From Algoriphagus ornithinivorans (GTDB lineage Bacteria > Bacteroidota > Bacteroidia > Cytophagales > Cyclobacteriaceae), in assembly GCF_900115305.1 (NCBI RefSeq), contig NZ_FOVW01000008.1:1-64000 (forward strand): DNA of 64,000 nucleotides, written 5' to 3'. Shown here piece after piece: positions 18,324-26,789 of the stretch (its first letter is position 1; each line of letters starts with the position of its first letter). The position numbers and the translations under genes were made by a program. The notes beneath the pieces are model-generated. The model was not told where the DNA came from, made no database searches, and saw only the letters and a list, made by a program, of their open reading frames with translations.

Positions 18324-19585
18324 GTCAAACCAAACCCAATTACCCATGGCTGTGGGTACCATCCCTTTACCTAACTGAATCGATCCCTTACGTCATTATT
18401 ATTACTGTTTCTGTGGTGATGTATAAAAGCTTGGGGATCTCCAATGCGGATATTGGGCTTTATACCTCCTTTCTCTACCTTCCTTGGGTGATCAAACCAA
18501 TTTGGAGCCCGGTTTTGGAATTGGTGGGAAATAAGAAAAAATGGTTTCTCAGCATGCAATTGGTGCTGGCTTTGGTCTTTTTGGGAGTCGGATTGACGAC
18601 CGGACTCAATCAGTTCTTCACGATAACCTTAGCCTTTTTCTGGATGGGAGCTTTTGCTTCAGCCACGAATGATATAGCTTCAGACGGCATGTATTTGATC
18701 GCCTTGAAACCTGATCAGCAAAGTTTCTTTGTGGGATTGAGAAGTACATTTTATCGTGTTGGGATGATCACCGGACAGGGTTTGATTGTCATTATTGCAG
18801 GTAATTTGGAAGAAAGCTTGGGTGATCCATCCAAAGCCTGGTCATGGACCATGATTATTGTAGCTGGTTTGATGTTGACTTTGACGCTGATCAACTTTTT
18901 CGCGACACCCAATGTGCAGGAAGTTCGGATTAAAAGAGAAGACCAACCGAGTTTCGGAAAGGTATTTGGGACCTTTTTTACCAAGAAAAATATCGGAATC
19001 TCTCTCGCTTTCGTGCTTTTGTATCGATTGGGAGAGTCCCAATTAGTAAAGATGGCTTCCCCCTTCTTCTTGGACGAAAGGACCGCAGGAGGATTGGGAT
19101 TAAGCGTCACGGATGTTGGTTATTTGTATGGTACATTGGGAGTGATTTCCCTTTTGGCAGGGGGAATCATCGGAGGAATTGTTATTTCCAGAGATGGTTT
19201 AGGCAAGTGGATGATACCAATGGCTTTTGCGATCAACGCGCCGAATTTGGGATATGTACTCCTGTCCTGGCAGCAACCTGACAGCTTTCTGTTTCCAGCC
19301 GTAGTAGTCATCATTGAGCAGTTAGGTTATGGTTTTGGGTTTGCCGCTTACATGGTCTTTCTAATATATTTAGCTGAAGGTCTTTTCAAAACTGCCCATT
19401 ATGCCCTAGCTACAGGCTTTATGGCCATGGGAATGATGTTTCCTGGGATGCTTTCAGGATATATGCAAGAATGGCTGGGCTATCCCGGCTTCTTCGTTTG
19501 GGTAGTTTTGGCTACAATTCCAAGTTTTGTAATGGCCTATGTGGCGAAGTATCCTAAGGAGTTTGGGAAGAAGCTAGAAAGCTAA
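18320..19585 (+). CDS. AmpG-like MFS transporter
   Basis: A 421-residue major facilitator with about 12 membrane helices. The opening YPWLWVPSLYLTESIPYVII and the LYTSFLYLPWVIKPIWSPVLE loop follow the AmpG pattern (short loop with K-x-x-W-x-P). AmpG imports anhydromuropeptides, and the envelope amidase upstream and the NagZ-like enzyme downstream agree with that. Some Bacteroidota homologues may move other sugars such as MurNAc. It is the last gene of the tight operon. Confidence 0.78.
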   Translation: MSQTKPNYPWLWVPSLYLTESIPYVIIITVSVVMYKSLGISNADIGLYTSFLYLPWVIKPIWSPVLELVGNKKKWFLSMQLVLALVFLGVGLTTGLNQFFTITLAFFWMGAFASATNDIASDGMYLIALKPDQQSFFVGLRSTFYRVGMITGQGLIVIIAGNLEESLGDPSKAWSWTMIIVAGLMLTLTLINFFATPNVQEVRIKREDQPSFGKVFGTFFTKKNIGISLAFVLLYRLGESQLVKMASPFFLDERTAGGLGLSVTDVGYLYGTLGVISLLAGGIIGGIVISRDGLGKWMIPMAFAINAPNLGYVLLSWQQPDSFLFPAVVVIIEQLGYGFGFAAYMVFLIYLAEGLFKTAHYALATGFMAMGMMFPGMLSGYMQEWLGYPGFFVWVVLATIPSFVMAYVAKYPKEFGKKLES

Positions 19586-19624
19586 AGTTAGAAAGCTGAA
19601 ACTTCGACGGAAAAGACGAAAACC

Positions 19625-19800
19625 TGTCAGGCTAAGCGGAGTCTTTGTCAGGCTGAGCAGAGTCGTTGTCAGGCTGAGCGGAGTCGAAGCCTTTCAAAGT
19701 ACGATTTACCAAGGGATTAAAATAGAAAAGTACTCTTACCACTTTAGCTCTAGACCTTTACAAAATTCACAAACGAGACCTCGACTCCGCTCGGTCTGAC
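19625..19800. repeat. Three 21-bp-spaced repeats plus an inverted copy
   Basis: TGTCAGGCTGAGCGGAGTCG-like units start at 19625, 19646 and 19667, exactly 21 bp apart, with a few substitutions. An inverted copy (TCGACTCCGCTCGGTCTGAC) lies at 19781-19800, so the third unit can form a long hairpin with it. The same pair occurs at 57087-57136 between hisH and hisA. It is a REP-like intergenic element, and may also end the AmpG-like transcript. Confidence 0.8.
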
Positions 19801-19869
19801 ACTAAACCCAATTTTCCAATACGCTCTGGCGGACAAGTACTTACAATTTTGAAATATTTCAATTAGTAG

Positions 19870-21366
19870 ATGAACAAAAATCAAAAAATCGCCCAATGCT
19901 TCTCTCCTGCAGCTTTTATCCATGATTCGGAGGAGAATTATCAGGCTATAGAAAAATTGATTCAGGAGCAGGAAATTGGTGGGCTGACTTTTTTCCACAG
20001 TAGACATTCCGCTGCAGCCAATTTTGAGAAAAGAGCAGAAACCTTGGACGTTTCGGGTACTTTTGAAAAATTAATCACCCTTATCAACCGCTACCAAAAA
20101 CTTTCCAAAATCCCGCTATTGATCAGTATTGATGGAGAATATGGTTTGGCGATGCGGATAGAAAAGACACCTCAATATCCGTTTGCAATTACCTTGGGAG
20201 CTTTGAAAAAGGATGCTGAACAATGGGTGGAAGAAGTAGGCTATCGCATGGGAATGGACATGAAGCGATCCGGAATTCATCTCAATTTGGCTCCTTGCGC
20301 CGATGTGAATACCAACCCGAATAACCCAGTGATCGGCTATCGCTCTTTTGGAGATGATGCTGAGAAAGTTGCCAAACTTTCCTTTGCAGCTTATTCAGGA
20401 ATGAAAAAAGCGGGGATTGGAGCCTGTTTGAAGCATTTTCCAGGACATGGAGATACCGCAGTGGATTCCCATTTGGGCTTGCCGATCTTGCATAAAAGCA
20501 AGGAAGAGCTCGAAGCCGAAGAACTTTTACCCTTTCAACATGGAATTGACCGAGGAGTAGAAATGATTATGGTCGGGCATTTGGCAGTTCCGGCTTTGAC
20601 TGGAGGGAAAGACATTCCAGCCAGCATTAGTCGCGAATTGATTACCGACTTGCTGAAAGGAGAAATGGGCTTTCAGGGATTAGTCATTTCAGATGCTTTG
20701 AATATGAAAGCGGTGGCAAATCTATTCCCTGAGCCGGGGGAATTGGAATGGCAGGCTTTCCAAGCGGGAAATGATATCCTTTGCTTTTCGGATCATGTAA
20801 GCGAAGGCATCGAAAAAATCACTCAGAAGACCTCTGATGAAGAAGCGGATCTGGTTTTCCAAAAAATAATGGACTTGAAAAAGCGCTTTGGTGTGTTGGA
20901 CAATAAGCCTATTGAAGTTCCAGCTTTCGATTGGGACCAGCATTCCAGGTTTCAAAAAGATCTGGCGAAAAACTATGTGTCGGTTATTTGGGGAGAGCTT
21001 AATCCTTCTGAAATCCAAGCTTTAGCAAAAGCCGGAAAGTTGGGATATAAAGAATTTTTTACTCAGACAGCAAGTCACTTTTCTCAGAATTTAAATCTGG
21101 ATTTTGAAACAGCTGATAAAGCAGAAAAGGTAATTCTATCTGTTTTTGTTCCAAGCCACAAGCCCTTGAATCAGTTTGGAATGGATCAGTCTGTATTAGG
21201 GGAAATCAAGGCATTGGCAAAAAGCAAACCTTGTATTTTGGTTCATTTTGGAAATCCATTGGCGCTAAAGCATCTCGGAGATCTGGAGGATTTTGAAACA
21301 GTGATTTGTGCTTATCAGGGATTTGAGGAGGTGCAGGAGGTGGTAAAAACTCTCAAATTATTTTGA
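19870..21366 (+). CDS. GH3 beta-N-acetylglucosaminidase (NagZ-like)
   Basis: A 498-residue glycoside hydrolase family 3 protein. KHFPGHGDTAVDSH (near residue 190) is the NagZ-type loop holding the Asp/His catalytic dyad, and VISDALNMKAV holds the likely nucleophile Asp. No signal peptide is present, so it acts in the cytoplasm, removing GlcNAc from anhydromuropeptides imported by an AmpG-type transporter. About 150 extra C-terminal residues past the barrel are usual for Bacteroidota GH3 proteins. It lies 284 bp after the AmpG-like gene, behind a repeat element. Confidence 0.88.
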   Translation: MNKNQKIAQCFSPAAFIHDSEENYQAIEKLIQEQEIGGLTFFHSRHSAAANFEKRAETLDVSGTFEKLITLINRYQKLSKIPLLISIDGEYGLAMRIEKTPQYPFAITLGALKKDAEQWVEEVGYRMGMDMKRSGIHLNLAPCADVNTNPNNPVIGYRSFGDDAEKVAKLSFAAYSGMKKAGIGACLKHFPGHGDTAVDSHLGLPILHKSKEELEAEELLPFQHGIDRGVEMIMVGHLAVPALTGGKDIPASISRELITDLLKGEMGFQGLVISDALNMKAVANLFPEPGELEWQAFQAGNDILCFSDHVSEGIEKITQKTSDEEADLVFQKIMDLKKRFGVLDNKPIEVPAFDWDQHSRFQKDLAKNYVSVIWGELNPSEIQALAKAGKLGYKEFFTQTASHFSQNLNLDFETADKAEKVILSVFVPSHKPLNQFGMDQSVLGEIKALAKSKPCILVHFGNPLALKHLGDLEDFETVICAYQGFEEVQEVVKTLKLF

Positions 21367-21628
21367 TTCTCTTGGAAAGCACGTGGCTTGAATAAAATCT
21401 TAGCGAGATTACAAACCTCTATGGCTTATTCGGAAGGAAGAAAAATTATCCTATTCTATCTAAACTGAATATGACCAAAGAGTAATCAAGTTTCAACTCT
21501 AATGATTTTATTAGTACCTTTTCACAAACTGCTTAAAATAAAAATAATACACTTTCTAAAAATTCATTTCATGATAATTAGTTTGCACAAAAGTAAATTT
21601 GATATTATTTAAACAAAATAATTAGACC
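21367..21628. other. Intergenic region, 262 bp
   Basis: AT-rich, with no ORF, hairpin terminator or repeat that I can support. It probably carries the promoter of the MerC gene. Confidence 0.4.
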
Positions 21629-22027
21629 TTGAGAGTCCTCCTTAACTTAGATAAATTTGGAACTTTTGGGCTTTTCCTAACAGCAATACTTTCACCTTGC
21701 TGTTTTCCCCTTTTCGCATTTGCAGCTACTGCATTTGGTTTGGGGAGTTTTGAACTTTTTGGTGGGTTTACCTTTTGGGTTTTTCAGGCTATGGTCTTGG
21801 TAACTTTATGGGGACTTTACCTGTCTATGCAAAAACATGGCTGTTGGTATCCACTGATAATAGCTATTCCTAGTGCTTTATTAATTTTTTATGGATATCA
21901 CCTAAATAGCACTGACTATTGGATCTACTTTATATATCTCGGCATGATGGGTGTACTGATTGCAACTGTTTGGAATAATAGAAGAAATAAAATGCACGGT
22001 ACTTGTGATAATTGTAACTCAGACTAG
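21629..22027 (+). CDS. MerC-domain membrane protein
   Basis: A 132-residue protein with four membrane helices. The first helix carries SPCCFPLF, the paired cysteines of the MerC mercury-uptake family. A second Cys site (HGTCDNCNSD) ends the protein. The frame begins with TTG at 21629; no ATG fits better. Bacteroidota carry many MerC-like proteins outside mercury operons, and no merA or merP is nearby, so metal import is plausible but mercury is not shown. A broken HxlR gene follows by about 12 bp. Confidence 0.78.
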   Translation: MRVLLNLDKFGTFGLFLTAILSPCCFPLFAFAATAFGLGSFELFGGFTFWVFQAMVLVTLWGLYLSMQKHGCWYPLIIAIPSALLIFYGYHLNSTDYWIYFIYLGMMGVLIATVWNNRRNKMHGTCDNCNSD

Positions 22028-22039
22028 ATAATTAGGATT

Positions 22040-22329
22040 TTCATTGTGCGCTGCACCTGACATTGCACTAAATAGGGGCAAATGGAAAGAAAAGATTTGG
22101 AGAGTTGAAGGCTTTAATTCCTGATATCACTGATAAAATGTTATCGGTTCAGTTAAAGTCATTGGAAGAGGACGGGATTGTTTCTAGAAAAGTTTTTCCT
22201 GAGATCCCTCCAAGGGTAGAGTATGAACTAACGGAACACGGACTCACTTTACTTCCTGTTGTAGAATCTATTGCAAAATGGGGAAGAATGAAGGTAGAAA
22301 AAGAAGGGAGAGTTGTACTTGATGAATGA
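22040..22329 (+). pseudogene. HxlR-family regulator with an internal deletion
   Basis: The open part from 22105 encodes ALIPDITDKMLSVQLKSLEE and then VEYELTEHG and IAKWGRMK, the second half of an HxlR winged helix. Just upstream, RFGELK is encoded in the same frame, while CAAPDIALNRGKW (TGT at 22045 onward), the expected start of the domain, lies in another frame. The segment normally between GKW and RFGEL (about 13-15 residues of helix) is missing. This looks like a small out-of-frame deletion. The ATG or TTG starts inside the remnant would give only 74 residues, too short to bind DNA normally. Confidence 0.7.
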
Positions 22330-22449
22330 AGTTATTATTACATTTTTCAATACCATATAAAATTCTGTAGTCCGACTTTCTTTATCTTGAATTTTTCCAC
22401 TAGGATATTGTATTTTTTATAAATATTTTGAAGGTTAAATCTCTTCAAT

Positions 22450-23280
22450 ATGAAAATTCATCTATCCTTTTTTATTGCTGCTATTGTTTTTTCAAGTTGC
22501 AATTCTGTAAAAATTCCAAAGACTTTAGGGGATACTTCAAACGCTAGCTCTTACGGATATCATCCTATAGATCCCTTGCCAGTTTGGACTGAAAACCTCA
22601 AAGAACGTGAAATCGACAATGGAGTACTTTTAGGTTCTATGCCTGATGAGACCATCCGCCTTGCAATAGCGGAAGTGACCTCAGATGGAGCATTAAAGTT
22701 TGGCTCCACTTCAGTGGGAGTCGCCAACCATAATTATGTAGTCATTTTAGATTATATCAAATACAGCACTGACTTCTTCCGGGTGGAATTTATAAATGAA
22801 GAAAAGGGTGAGTTCAAGGTACTTCCGAGATATGAAAAAAGTGAAATAGAAAACTCTTATGATCCCATCATCCGATCCACCGACGATGGAGATGCAGTAG
22901 TTCCTGTTTATGTAGGGGTTGGATTGAGGCTAACTGCCAATATTATGGTTAATAAGACTGGGGTAGATTTGGGAAACTTGTTTTCGATTGGAGCCAATGC
23001 ATCTTCCAACAATATCGCTGGAACTTTAACTGTACAGACTTTAGGAATCAGCGGGGATAATATTTCATCAATTATACCCATGCCTAGTGAAATTAATCCT
23101 ACCACTATCCAAAACGCTATTCTAGCCTTAGGTACCATCAAAGCCAAATTATATGATCCCAATACAGTTATAACACCTCGGGCCGTAGGCGTCTACAATT
23201 ATATAGGAGGCTCCTCCAAAACCATCAACAAATTTGTTTCTTCCATTTTGATAGAGAGACCTAAACTGAGTATTTATTAG
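22450..23280 (+). CDS. Lipoprotein of unknown function
   Basis: A 276-residue protein with a clear lipoprotein signal (IAAIVFSSCNS, Cys near 17). The rest has mixed alpha/beta character and the conserved-looking block VPVYVGVGLRLTANIMVNKTGVDLGNLFSIG, which suggests a beta-rich surface or periplasmic domain. I recognise no family. It is a single gene with 120 bp before it and converges on the aldose epimerase gene 40 bp later. Confidence 0.75.
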   Translation: MKIHLSFFIAAIVFSSCNSVKIPKTLGDTSNASSYGYHPIDPLPVWTENLKEREIDNGVLLGSMPDETIRLAIAEVTSDGALKFGSTSVGVANHNYVVILDYIKYSTDFFRVEFINEEKGEFKVLPRYEKSEIENSYDPIIRSTDDGDAVVPVYVGVGLRLTANIMVNKTGVDLGNLFSIGANASSNNIAGTLTVQTLGISGDNISSIIPMPSEINPTTIQNAILALGTIKAKLYDPNTVITPRAVGVYNYIGGSSKTINKFVSSILIERPKLSIY

Positions 23281-23320
23281 AATGAAATAGAACCCTCAAG
23301 AAATCGATATTAGCAGAACT

Positions 23321-24457
23321 TTATTGATTTACCGAAAACCTATACTCAATTCTATGCTCATATTTTTCTCCCGGATTTAGAATAGGGCTGGGGAAATTTT
23401 CATGATTGATCGCATCAGGCCAGTTTTGAGATTCTAGGCAAAATCCCCAGTGCTTTTGGTAGGTTTTTCCATCAGCGCCAGCAAAATTTTCAATGAAATT
23501 CCCAGTATAAAACTGCACTCCCATATTGTCAGAATACATATCCATCACGCGCCCACTTGCAGGATGCTTGACGCGGACAAAATGCTCCATTTCATCTGAT
23601 GGCTCTTGTTTCAAAATCATATTGTGATCAAAGCCCCCTCCAATGGCAGCGATCTGATCACCAAGTTTTTTGGGTTCCCGAAAATCAAAGGGCGTACCTG
23701 ACACATCTTTGATTTCACCTGTAGGAATCAACCCTTCATCCACAGGAGTGTAATAATCCGCCCAAAACTGAAACTCATGATCCAACACATCGCCTTTAAT
23801 TCCAGAAAGATTGAAGTAGGTATGATTGGTCAAATTAACAATGGTTGGCTGTTCAGTAGAAGCCTCAAAACGGATACGGATCGTATTATCAGGTGTCAGT
23901 TCAATCCATTGGGTGGAAGTTAAAGTTCCTGGATATCCTTCTTCTCCATCAGGACTTATATAAGTCATTTTAACTCCCAAAATCGAATCATTGGTATAAG
24001 GCTCAGCATCCCATACTTTTTTGTTAAATCCTTCTACACCACCATGCAGATGGTTTTCTCCATTATTGGTTGCCAAGGTATAAGTTTGCCCGTTGAGAGT
24101 GAATTTTCCTTTCGCGATTCTGTTCGCTACTCTCCCGGCTGTGGCACCAAAGAAGGGATTAGGCTTAGTAAGGAACTCAGGAATTGAGTCAAAAGTCAAT
24201 GCGATATTTTCGAGGTTGCCCTCTTGATCAGGAACGAATATTTTTGAAATCAATCCTCCAAAGTTGGAGAGCTCTACACTCATGGTTCCATTATCTAAGG
24301 TGTATCGAAACACATCTTTTCCTTGCCATTCGGCTACTTTTTCAGCTTTGATCATCAATTCAAGTTCTTGGGTGATTGTTTCTTTTTGGGGTTGAGAATC
24401 GCAAGATGCGAATACCCATCCGAAAAATAGAGAGAAATAGAAGATGGATTTTTTCAT
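23321..24457 (-). CDS. Aldose 1-epimerase lipoprotein (GalM family)
   Basis: A 378-residue lipoprotein (signal ending FASCDSQ). The galactose mutarotase fold is marked by NFGGLISKIFVPD, FFGATAGRVANRIAKG, NGENHLHGG, NLTNHTYFNLSG and FDHNMIL, where His residues and a late Glu (FCLESQNWPDA) act in catalysis. It interconverts alpha and beta anomers of sugars, here outside the cytoplasm. It stands alone, so no pathway is indicated by neighbours. Confidence 0.92.
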   Translation of the reverse strand: MKKSIFYFSLFFGWVFASCDSQPQKETITQELELMIKAEKVAEWQGKDVFRYTLDNGTMSVELSNFGGLISKIFVPDQEGNLENIALTFDSIPEFLTKPNPFFGATAGRVANRIAKGKFTLNGQTYTLATNNGENHLHGGVEGFNKKVWDAEPYTNDSILGVKMTYISPDGEEGYPGTLTSTQWIELTPDNTIRIRFEASTEQPTIVNLTNHTYFNLSGIKGDVLDHEFQFWADYYTPVDEGLIPTGEIKDVSGTPFDFREPKKLGDQIAAIGGGFDHNMILKQEPSDEMEHFVRVKHPASGRVMDMYSDNMGVQFYTGNFIENFAGADGKTYQKHWGFCLESQNWPDAINHENFPSPILNPGEKYEHRIEYRFSVNQ

Positions 24458-24607
24458 ATTGTCTGGGTGGTAAATATAGGTTTTTGAATTATTGTTAATT
24501 TAAGGTAAGACCTCTTTCAGCCACTTTGGAAAAAGCCTTACTCCAGAAAAGCCTCTTAATGAAAGTCATTTTCATAGGAGTTGCGCTCCCTGCTTAACCT
24601 CGTTTTA

Positions 24608-24800
24608 GCGCTGCCTACGGCCTACTGCCCACTGCCTACTTTTTCAGACTTCTCACTTTATATTTCAGACTTACTCAATCTGCCTACTGTCACTGCCTAC
24701 TGTCACTGCCTACTGCCTACTTTTTCAGACTTCTCACTTTATCTTTCAAACTTACTCAATCTGCCTACTCCCTACTTTTTCAGACTTCAGATTTCTCACT
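24608..24800. repeat. CTGCCTACT-rich tandem repeat block
   Basis: A 57-bp unit occurs at 24632-24688 and 24713-24769 with two differences. Between them are short CTGCCTACTGTCA units. The block fills most of the 353-bp gap between the epimerase promoter side (24458) and the amidohydrolase stop (24811). The 77-residue frame through it is an artefact of the repeat. No function is seen. Confidence 0.8.
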
Positions 24801-24810
24801 TCTCACCTTC

Positions 24811-26196
24811 CTAAGGCTTCCTTTCATGATTCTTCTCTATTCTATCCAATTCTGCCTGTAGCTTTTCTCCACTGATCCATTGCCCTCGGATCATTACTCC
24901 CAGAGGTTTTTGCATGGTGTTTAGGTCTTCCAAAGGGTTGTTTTGAACCATCACAAAATCAGCAGCCATTCCCTTTTTGATCATACCCCAGTCATTTTCT
25001 TCTCCCATGTATTTTGCGGGTTCAACCGAGCCAGATTTTAAAATCTCATAGTTGGACATTCCCGCCTCTGACATCAGTCTTATTTCATGATGAATGGAAA
25101 AGCCCGGAACATTAAATACTTGTGGAGAATCCGAGGCCATAATCATTGGCACTCCTGACTGATGTAATTCCATAAATAATTTTCTCCTAAACTCGAGGTA
25201 AGGAGCTACAAACTCTTTATCTAACATCCCCGCTCTTTCCATTTGTTTTTTGGCATTAACCCACTGCTGTATCAGAAAGCCAGGCAAATATTTCATTTCA
25301 GGCGCCTGACGGAATTCATCAGCCGGGATATAGCCAAAATATCGATCAAAAAGAGTTAAAGTAGGTGCTATATAGGTTCCCTGATCCAAAGCCATCTGAA
25401 TCAAGTTTGGCAATTTCTCCATCTGCACTTCTCCAACTAACTTTAGATTGAAAGGCCCGGAGGTGGCAGGATCAATTTCCAGATTATCTGGCAGAAGGCC
25501 TTCCATGTAGCCATCCATATGCTCTATGGATTTAAAGCCGCTTCCCAAAGCATTTTTTATCCCCACAGCGAGAGGAACGTGTCCTCCAAAAGGAATTCCT
25601 AATTCTTTGGCTGTTTTTGAAATTTCCCACATCTCATCCAGCTCCACTCCGGGGTGAATTTTTAAGTGATCATAACCGGCTTCTTTTTGCTCCCTCACCA
25701 TCTTTGCGGCCTGCTGAGGACTAGTTACAGAATTGCCATTGAAGGAAGGTCCTGAAATATACACTCTAGGCCCGGGCGTTTCTCCGGAATTTACTCTTGC
25801 TCTCAAATCAATATGGGAAGGATGACCAAGCATGCTGCGAATTCTCAATACCCCATTGGCAAGGTAAAGCCACATAGACTCCTCCTGAAGCTGAGTATTT
25901 CCGTCATTTTCAACAGGAAGATGGGCATGGAACTCTGCCAATCCCGGAAAAATATAAGCGCCCTGTCCGTCTATCAGATTTTCGCTATACATCCTGGGAG
26001 TTTGTGCAGTGAGAGGAATAATCTGGTCTATTTTTCCATCTACAATGTATACTGCCTGATTTTTCAATACCTCTTTCCCATCCATACTTACGATGTGCAC
26101 ATTAGTCACCAAAGCTTTCTGGGAAAAGGCAAAAAAGGACAATAAACAAAAGGAAATCAGCAGCGATACTTTTATTGAATTCATAGCCATGGACAT
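24811..26196 (-). CDS. Exported amidohydrolase-family protein (imidazolonepropionase-like)
   Basis: A 461-residue metal-dependent hydrolase of the amidohydrolase superfamily. The N-terminus is a signal peptide (VSLLISFCLLSFFAFSQ). The start may be the first, third or fifth residue, as there are three Met codons, and 26184 gives the shortest leader. Metal motifs are FPGLAEFHAHLP (HxH), GGHVPLAVG, the His of SIEHMDG and the Asp of MIMASDSP. The family includes exported cyclic imidases and dipeptidases, and the substrate is unknown. It is not linked to neighbours. Confidence 0.85.
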   Translation of the reverse strand: MSMAMNSIKVSLLISFCLLSFFAFSQKALVTNVHIVSMDGKEVLKNQAVYIVDGKIDQIIPLTAQTPRMYSENLIDGQGAYIFPGLAEFHAHLPVENDGNTQLQEESMWLYLANGVLRIRSMLGHPSHIDLRARVNSGETPGPRVYISGPSFNGNSVTSPQQAAKMVREQKEAGYDHLKIHPGVELDEMWEISKTAKELGIPFGGHVPLAVGIKNALGSGFKSIEHMDGYMEGLLPDNLEIDPATSGPFNLKLVGEVQMEKLPNLIQMALDQGTYIAPTLTLFDRYFGYIPADEFRQAPEMKYLPGFLIQQWVNAKKQMERAGMLDKEFVAPYLEFRRKLFMELHQSGVPMIMASDSPQVFNVPGFSIHHEIRLMSEAGMSNYEILKSGSVEPAKYMGEENDWGMIKKGMAADFVMVQNNPLEDLNTMQKPLGVMIRGQWISGEKLQAELDRIEKNHERKP

Positions 26197-26254
26197 TAGG
26201 TTATCTTGAATTTCGTGTTTTATAAAGTGGAATGCAATCCGATCCTGTAAAAGG

Positions 26255-26734
26255 TTATTTGTCCAAATAACTCAAAGCTTCCTGCAACAACTCTTTGGGA
26301 GTTTGATCAATGGACAGTTTTAATCCATAGGCTGGCTCTTCCCAAGTGGCAAACTGAGAATCCAGCATTTCCGCCTTCATGTAATGGTTTTTCCTCGCCA
26401 GCATTCTAGCCCAGATCAAATCCCTATCTCCTTTCAGATGAATCCACTTCACAGAGGAATCCACTCCCAAAATTTTCCGATAGCTTTCTTTCAAGGCAGA
26501 ACAAGCCAAAACGCAACCACCACCGGCCTTGGACTCCGTAAGTTTGCTAGCCAAGGCTTCCAACCAAGGCTTTCTATCATTGTCATTGAGAGGAATGCCC
26601 TGACTCATTTTTGCAATATTTTCAGCTGGATGAAAATCATCCGCATCATAAAATGGTAAACTCAAATGGGCAGCAAGTGCAGAACCTAAGGTTGTTTTAC
26701 CGGTACCTGACACACCGGTGACAATGATTAACAT
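26255..26734 (-). CDS. gntK: Gluconokinase
   Basis: A 159-residue P-loop kinase (GVSGTGKTT at residues 7-15). FYDADDFHPAENIAKMSQGIPLNDNDRKPWL and CSALKESYR are diagnostic of thermosensitive-type gluconokinases, which make 6-phosphogluconate from gluconate. Length is normal. Its start is 55 bp from the divergent DUF294 gene. No gluconate transporter or dehydrogenase is adjacent. Confidence 0.93.
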   Translation of the reverse strand: MLIIVTGVSGTGKTTLGSALAAHLSLPFYDADDFHPAENIAKMSQGIPLNDNDRKPWLEALASKLTESKAGGGCVLACSALKESYRKILGVDSSVKWIHLKGDRDLIWARMLARKNHYMKAEMLDSQFATWEEPAYGLKLSIDQTPKELLQEALSYLDK

Positions 26735-26789
26735 ATAAGCTTTGTGATTTTTTATTCTTCAGTCCTAAAGATTAGCTAATTTGGGGAAG

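Noticed and set aside
19625..19690. CRISPR-like array
   Set aside because: The repeat runs unit to unit with no unique spacers and only three copies, and no cas genes are near.
24581..24814. 77-residue ORF through the CTGCCTACT repeats
   Set aside because: The frame exists only because of the repeat, has no start context and no homology-like features.
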